A DNA stretch of 64,000 nt from Algibacter miyuki (lineage in GTDB: Bacteria; Bacteroidota; Bacteroidia; Flavobacteriales; Flavobacteriaceae). Below the pieces are notes generated by a model. The model was not told where the DNA came from. It ran no database searches and saw only the letters and a list, made by a program, of their open reading frames with translations. The position numbers and the translations under genes are program-made. The stretch is from NCBI RefSeq assembly GCF_042427745.1, contig NZ_JBHMFA010000006.1. One strand, written 5' to 3'. Shown here one piece after another: positions 60,359 through 64,000 of the stretch (the first letter of the stretch is position 1; each line of letters begins with the position of its first letter).

Positions 60359-60820
60359 TTATATATTTCTCAAAATCCATCTTACACATTGCTGATAAGT
60401 TATTCCTCCTTGTTGGCTTTGGGGAGGAACGTTTTTCTGACTATTAAGCCTTCTAAGTACCTGATTTCTATTACGACCACCAAAATTGATACGGGTCTCT
60501 CCCAATCCACCAAATTTTACATGTTCTGCGTGATGAACATGCCAAAAGGCACCTTGACCAGCGTTATAAGCATTCCCTCCATTTGCCAATTGAACCACCT
60601 GCTGTTGAGAACTATACTTATTCGCCATTGCTTGCAACTGCACTATTTGGCTCATTTTTGAGGCATTATTAACCATCTCTTGCTGTTTTCTTTGCATAAC
60701 GACTTCAGGCCTATTGTCTATAAATTGAAAGGTAGATTGACCTCTTCTTTGATTCTGCGAAACAGCATGCTCCTCGAAATGGCTTTTATGCTCTTGTATT
60801 TTGTCTGCGTGAGTTTTCAT
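60359..60820 (-). CDS. Putative injection-system cargo or polymorphic-toxin-type small protein
   Basis: A 153-residue hydrophilic protein without a signal peptide. Residues 31-78 carry the repeated sequence FIDNRPEVVMQRKQQEMVNN, then SQIVQLQAMANKYSSQQQVV and QLANGG, a type of N-terminal region known in Bacteroidota and cyanobacteria from proteins linked to extracellular contractile injection systems and DUF4157-type effectors. The C-terminal ~70 residues (FWHVHHAEHVKFGGLGETRIN, NRNQVLRRLN, YQQCVRWILRNI) are His-rich at the start and otherwise unrecognised, possibly a small toxin domain. No injection-system genes are in the window, so the call is inference. Confidence 0.6.
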   Translation of the reverse strand: MKTHADKIQEHKSHFEEHAVSQNQRRGQSTFQFIDNRPEVVMQRKQQEMVNNASKMSQIVQLQAMANKYSSQQQVVQLANGGNAYNAGQGAFWHVHHAEHVKFGGLGETRINFGGRNRNQVLRRLNSQKNVPPQSQQGGITYQQCVRWILRNI

Positions 60821-61129
60821 TGTTCTTATTTTTTTAAATTTTCAGTTTACAACTTAATTATAGCTAATTCGTCTGCTATATGGCTGATATTTAATTAAAA
60901 CAACACATAAAGACAAAAAAATATACTGAAAACCAATTACTTACAAAAACAATATATTAAATTAAATTGGATAATTAATTTAATATTTTAAAAAAATAAA
61001 CCATTATAATCAATTAGGTCATTCTAAAGTACGTTTATACAAATTTATATGCATAAAAAAAGAATAAGCTTTTAGATAAAACTTATTCTTTTTTCATTTC
61101 TCGGTCTTACTTTACCAAGTTATTTAAAA
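60821..61129. other. Intergenic region between two minus-strand genes
   Basis: 309 bp of AT-rich DNA. It holds a terminator for the T9SS protein gene (see 61055-61094) and presumably the promoter of the cargo-type gene. Nothing else seen. Confidence 0.5.
61055..61094 (-). terminator. Intrinsic terminator after the frameshifted T9SS protein gene
   Basis: Stem AAGAATAAG (61060-61068) with CTTATTCTT (61082-61090), loop 13 nt, T-run on the minus strand from the A-rich left arm. It is 36 bp downstream of the stop codon. Confidence 0.8.
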
Positions 61130-62216
61130 TTATTTTACAAATTTAAAAGTTTTTTTATTATCCATATTTAATAAATATATTCCTTTTGATAAATAGCTAA
61201 TATCAATTGAACTATCATCCGAATCCACTTCTTTTACAACTAATTGAGAACCTGTTAAGCTATAAATTTTTATTTCACTATTCAGATCCGTTAATCCGGT
61301 AATAAAAATATTATTGTCATTATTATGAAATGATAGATCAATTAGTTGATCGGTTTCATTAGTTACAGATAATGTTAAGTCTTCTTTAGATACAATTTTT
61401 CCAAAGTTTTCTTGTGGCATATATAATTTATTTCCACTAATTACAACATCTCTTAAAAAATCGGTACTACTTCCTGTATCCATAGCTTCTGTGGTTATAT
61501 TAGTAGAATTAGAAAATTCGGTTTTCTTGATAGTTCCACCATCAGAGAAATATAAAAAATCATTATAAACATAAACCCCTCTGACGTTTACGCCACTAAC
61601 AAAAGAAGTGAGCGTTGGACTAACTAATAAAACATCAACGGAATAAATCGTATTAGCATCTCGATCGCCAATGTAAAGTGTACTTCCTTTAAATTCCATA
61701 TCCTGAGGATTTGTTAATCCTGTTAAAACGGTAAAAACTGGAGGATTACTAATGCTTATATCAATTTTTTTAAGAGATGTTCCGCCACCGGATAAATCCT
61801 CATTTGTAAAATAAAGTTCACCATTATATACGTCTATAGCAGAGACATAACCTAAGCTTGAAACGATATTATTTAAAATTGTAGGCGTACTAACATTAAA
61901 ACTAGCCAAAGTACTTTCTCCTGTATTATCATTTACGTATGAAATATAAAATGTATTGCCTTCTTTTATAATATTACCAATGCCAATAGAGTCTATACCT
62001 ACGGGCAAGCTATTAAATAAGACACTGGCCGAGGGCAACGAACTACTCAGGTCTATTTGTACTATACCTCCTGGTGTAGCACCCCCTTTTACGTACAAAA
62101 TATTGTTATCAATAATAAGACGGTTTGGTTGGTTTAGTCCTGAAAATAAAATCATCTACTTGAGCTTGTGAAAAAAAAGATGTCATTAAAAATGTGAAAA
62201 ATAGTTTTGTTTTCAT
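61130..62216 (-). pseudogene. T9SS type A secreted beta-propeller protein with a frameshift near the signal peptide
   Basis: A main ORF of 341 residues (62155 to 61130) has beta-propeller-like repeats (LIIDNNILYVKGGATPGG, MEFKGSTLYIGDRDANTIYSV) and a T9SS type A sorting tail (EIKIYSLTGSQLVVKEV, DISYLSKGIYLLNM, FKFVK). It has no signal peptide and its ATG is internal. One is encoded just upstream in another frame: ATG at 62216, MKTKLFFTFLMTSFFSQAQ, followed by VDDFI. Removing one T from the T-run around 62142-62147 would fuse them as VDDFISGLNQPNRLI, the usual start of such proteins. It is either a sequencing error or a recent frameshift that would block secretion. Confidence 0.75.
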
Positions 62217-62271
62217 AATTTAAATTTAAGTTACTTTCAATATTAGGAGTTAAAAATTTTTAAATAAAAGG

Positions 62272-62910
62272 CTAATCATACCTAAGATTTTGGTTCGTAT
62301 TTTCTATCTCTTTCAGTATGTTTTTTGTACGTATTTTGTTTATTTTTTCTGCGTAAAATAAAATCACGAAATCATAACTTCTAATTAAATCTGATTTAGA
62401 AATTCCTGTGGAACAATTCAACCAACCTTTAGATTTGTTTCCATAATAAAAGAGTATCTCTTCTTTTTTAGACAGATCTGTTGGAATGTTGGTTCTCGAA
62501 TTAAAACTACCAGCCAAAATTTTAGATAAATCAATATTTTGAACAGGTTTTATACCAGGTAACGTTTGTCTCATGGTTAACATATCCTTATTCTCAAAGA
62601 AATAGAATCGATGAAAAACTGTAGTGTCCTTTCGAGCAATGTGATGGTTAATTCTTATGCCATTATCTATTTGAAAATCTTCTATAACGTGCTTTTTTGC
62701 TTTCAATTTTCCGTTTTCAAATATATCGTAGCTTATAGATATATACTCACCTTTTTTAAGAGCAAAAGGATATTTAAATATGTAAATACCTTGTCCTTCA
62801 AAAATACTTTTTAGGTCTTCCGAATCAATATCATAATTGTTATTTTCTCCTTGCCCAAAAATTGAAATATTGATAAACATTAAGACTATAACAAACAGTG
62901 ATTTTTCCAT
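62272..62910 (-). CDS. Secreted hypothetical protein
   Basis: A 212-residue protein with a signal peptide (cleavage near IFGQ, residue 20). The mature part is mixed alpha/beta with segments FEGQGIYIFKYPFALKKGEYISISYDIF, FHRFYFFENKDMLTMRQTLPG and NSRTNIPTDLSKKEEILFYYGNKSKGWLNC. No named family is recognised. It lies 55 bp upstream of the frameshifted T9SS gene on the same strand. Function unknown. Confidence 0.65.
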   Translation of the reverse strand: MEKSLFVIVLMFINISIFGQGENNNYDIDSEDLKSIFEGQGIYIFKYPFALKKGEYISISYDIFENGKLKAKKHVIEDFQIDNGIRINHHIARKDTTVFHRFYFFENKDMLTMRQTLPGIKPVQNIDLSKILAGSFNSRTNIPTDLSKKEEILFYYGNKSKGWLNCSTGISKSDLIRSYDFVILFYAEKINKIRTKNILKEIENTNQNLRYD

Positions 62911-63332
62911 CTTGTTTTTGCTCTATTGCTACTTAAACTTAAGTATTATTTTTAATTGATTCTTATTTAGTCTGTTCAAATTCGCCATATTATGTTATAC
63001 TATTAACTTGATAACTATTAAACACCTAAATTAATAAAGATAATATAAATAAACTAACAGTCAACTCCTTACACAGATAAATAATTAAGTTCATTTAATA
63101 GTTTTTTTTTAAAAAAAGTTATATTCAAAAAAGAATGAAAAAATTACACCCCTAAATTATCACAAGAAAACAACATATTTGCTCTGGTTTATTTAATAAA
63201 TGTATTGCTTTTTAATTTTATGTTCTCTAATTATTACAAACGAGTGTTTAAGTATGAATTCCTCCTCAAATATCATAGGCCGCTGTTGATGTTGTTTTTA
63301 TATTTTTGTACCGAGCCATTTAAAATTAATTT
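62911..63332. other. Intergenic region before the last, partial gene
   Basis: About 420 bp of very AT-rich DNA between divergent genes. A perfect -7 element TATTTTTG is at 63301-63308, 24 bp before the next ATG, and is the likely promoter. I see no ORF or strong hairpin. Confidence 0.5.
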
Positions 63333-64000
63333 ATGAAAATCTTAGTTCTATTATTTCTCTTATCATTTTCATTTATTTCACTTGAAAACGTGCCTAAAAA
63401 AGTATCTCATTCTGAAATAAATCAAACACCTAAACCGAAAATTGCTAAAATTAAAGAAGCGAATTTCGACATACGAAATGACACGGTAATTTTTAATTCT
63501 GGAAGTATTGAAAATTTTGATAAGGCATCCCATCCTATTGATGTGTATTGGATTGGAGAAACTAGAGACACCGTGGTAAGGTTACAACATAAATACGATA
63601 AAAGTAAAAACCTGGTGGGCACTGAAACCTACCAACACGGCAAAAAAACACCATATATAGATACAATTTATGTTAATACTAACGGATTAAAAGTGATTGA
63701 GTCATTCGATTCTGATCATAAAGTTTCAAAGAAATCTATAATTACAACCGATAAAAATGAAAACCCGGTACTTAAAACTTATGAGAACGGAAAAGGTGAA
63801 TTTCAGGGATTAGACAGCTTGTTTTTTGATGCTAAAAATCGTGTAATCAAAGAATTTCACGAAGACTCAAAAGGCAAACGTTATGGAATTATTCTTTCAT
63901 ATAAATATATAAAATCGGACCAATATGGAAATTGGACAGAAAGACACATGTACGTTGGAGAAACTCTAAGCCAGAAGCAAACCCGAGAAATAACGTATTA
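63333..64000 (+). CDS. Secreted hypothetical protein, truncated by window end
   Basis: An open frame from ATG 63333 to the last base (222 codons visible, no stop), so the gene continues past the window. It starts with a signal peptide (MKILVLLFLLSFSFIS, no clear lipobox). The visible part has repeated short beta elements with Tyr and Asp (YDKSKNLVGTETYQHGKK, DKNENPVLKTYENGKGEF, FDAKNRVIKEFHEDSKGK), reminiscent of YD-repeat or toxin-antitoxin repeat MORN-like proteins. No domain can be named with certainty. A TAnnTTTG promoter element lies just upstream. Confidence 0.65.
   Translation, partial: MKILVLLFLLSFSFISLENVPKKVSHSEINQTPKPKIAKIKEANFDIRNDTVIFNSGSIENFDKASHPIDVYWIGETRDTVVRLQHKYDKSKNLVGTETYQHGKKTPYIDTIYVNTNGLKVIESFDSDHKVSKKSIITTDKNENPVLKTYENGKGEFQGLDSLFFDAKNRVIKEFHEDSKGKRYGIILSYKYIKSDQYGNWTERHMYVGETLSQKQTREITY

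Noticed and set aside
1..64000. CRISPR arrays, tRNA/rRNA genes, insertion sequences and integrase-flanked islands
   Set aside because: None seen on reading through; no regularly spaced repeats, no cloverleaf-like sequences and no transposase motifs.

Overview
The window comes from a member of the Bacteroidota, most likely a marine flavobacterium (Flavobacteriaceae). The DNA is visibly AT-rich. Genes mostly lack Shine-Dalgarno sequences, and several promoters carry the Bacteroidota -7 element TAnnTTTG. Two proteins end in type IX secretion (T9SS type A) sorting domains. A lipoprotein TamL/TamB pair, PorT-like outer-membrane barrels and LytTR regulators are also typical of the group. No rRNA, tRNA, CRISPR array or insertion sequence was seen. 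Both ends cut through genes: an EgtD methyltransferase on the left and a secreted protein on the right.

Layout. 1-2126: EgtD, a racemase-like protein with an altered active site, and a QorB-like reductase. 2305-3499: two outer-membrane barrels. 3855-5375: a GH3-type acyl-adenylating enzyme. 5383-14804: a minus-strand block of TamB, TamL, cardiolipin synthase and a zinc metalloprotease. 15243-22091: a four-gene operon (DUF1080, heme-binding/HEAT lipoprotein, FG-GAP protein, Dabb protein) divergent from a XylR-type AraC regulator, probably for extracytoplasmic sugar use. 22388-28548: a tightly coupled seven-gene signalling operon. 28658-43977: a T9SS protein and an exopolysaccharide locus. 44219-54411: a stress and envelope cluster (YihY, AI-2E transporter, hibernation factor, two aldehyde dehydrogenases, YtxH, DUF1469-like, DUF2383, DUF1328, small lipoprotein). 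54684-60220: AraC regulators, a receiver and a membrane PAS kinase. 60359-64000: a possible injection-system cargo-type protein, a frameshifted T9SS protein and two secreted unknowns.

The most interesting system spans about 22.2-44 kb. The signalling operon encodes a receiver, an H-NOX heme domain, a PAS histidine kinase, a FIST (NosP-type) protein, a second histidine kinase, an HPt protein and a LytTR response regulator. It therefore carries two different families of nitric-oxide-sensing hemoproteins, each followed by its own kinase, ending in one DNA-binding output. A 16-bp motif close to CCATTCGTCTACACTT lies 61-62 bp upstream of a TAnnTTTG-like element at five plus-strand promoters: the signalling operon itself, the next T9SS gene, a flippase, a GT4 glycosyltransferase and a receiver-glycosyltransferase fusion. 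At three of these sites a second copy lies exactly 21 bp upstream, the spacing expected for LytTR direct repeats. I infer that this is one circuit: gas sensing, phosphorelay, LytTR, then exopolysaccharide and surface-protein expression.

The exopolysaccharide locus is itself unusual. It has a TPR/outer-membrane barrel exporter, a MOP flippase, a GT4, a membrane-anchored GH5-like enzyme, an Ig-like secreted protein, a large GT-C-like membrane protein, and a glycosyltransferase family 2 domain fused to a CheY receiver, which suggests direct phosphorylation control of the enzyme. All assignments were made by eye from motifs, without database searches.
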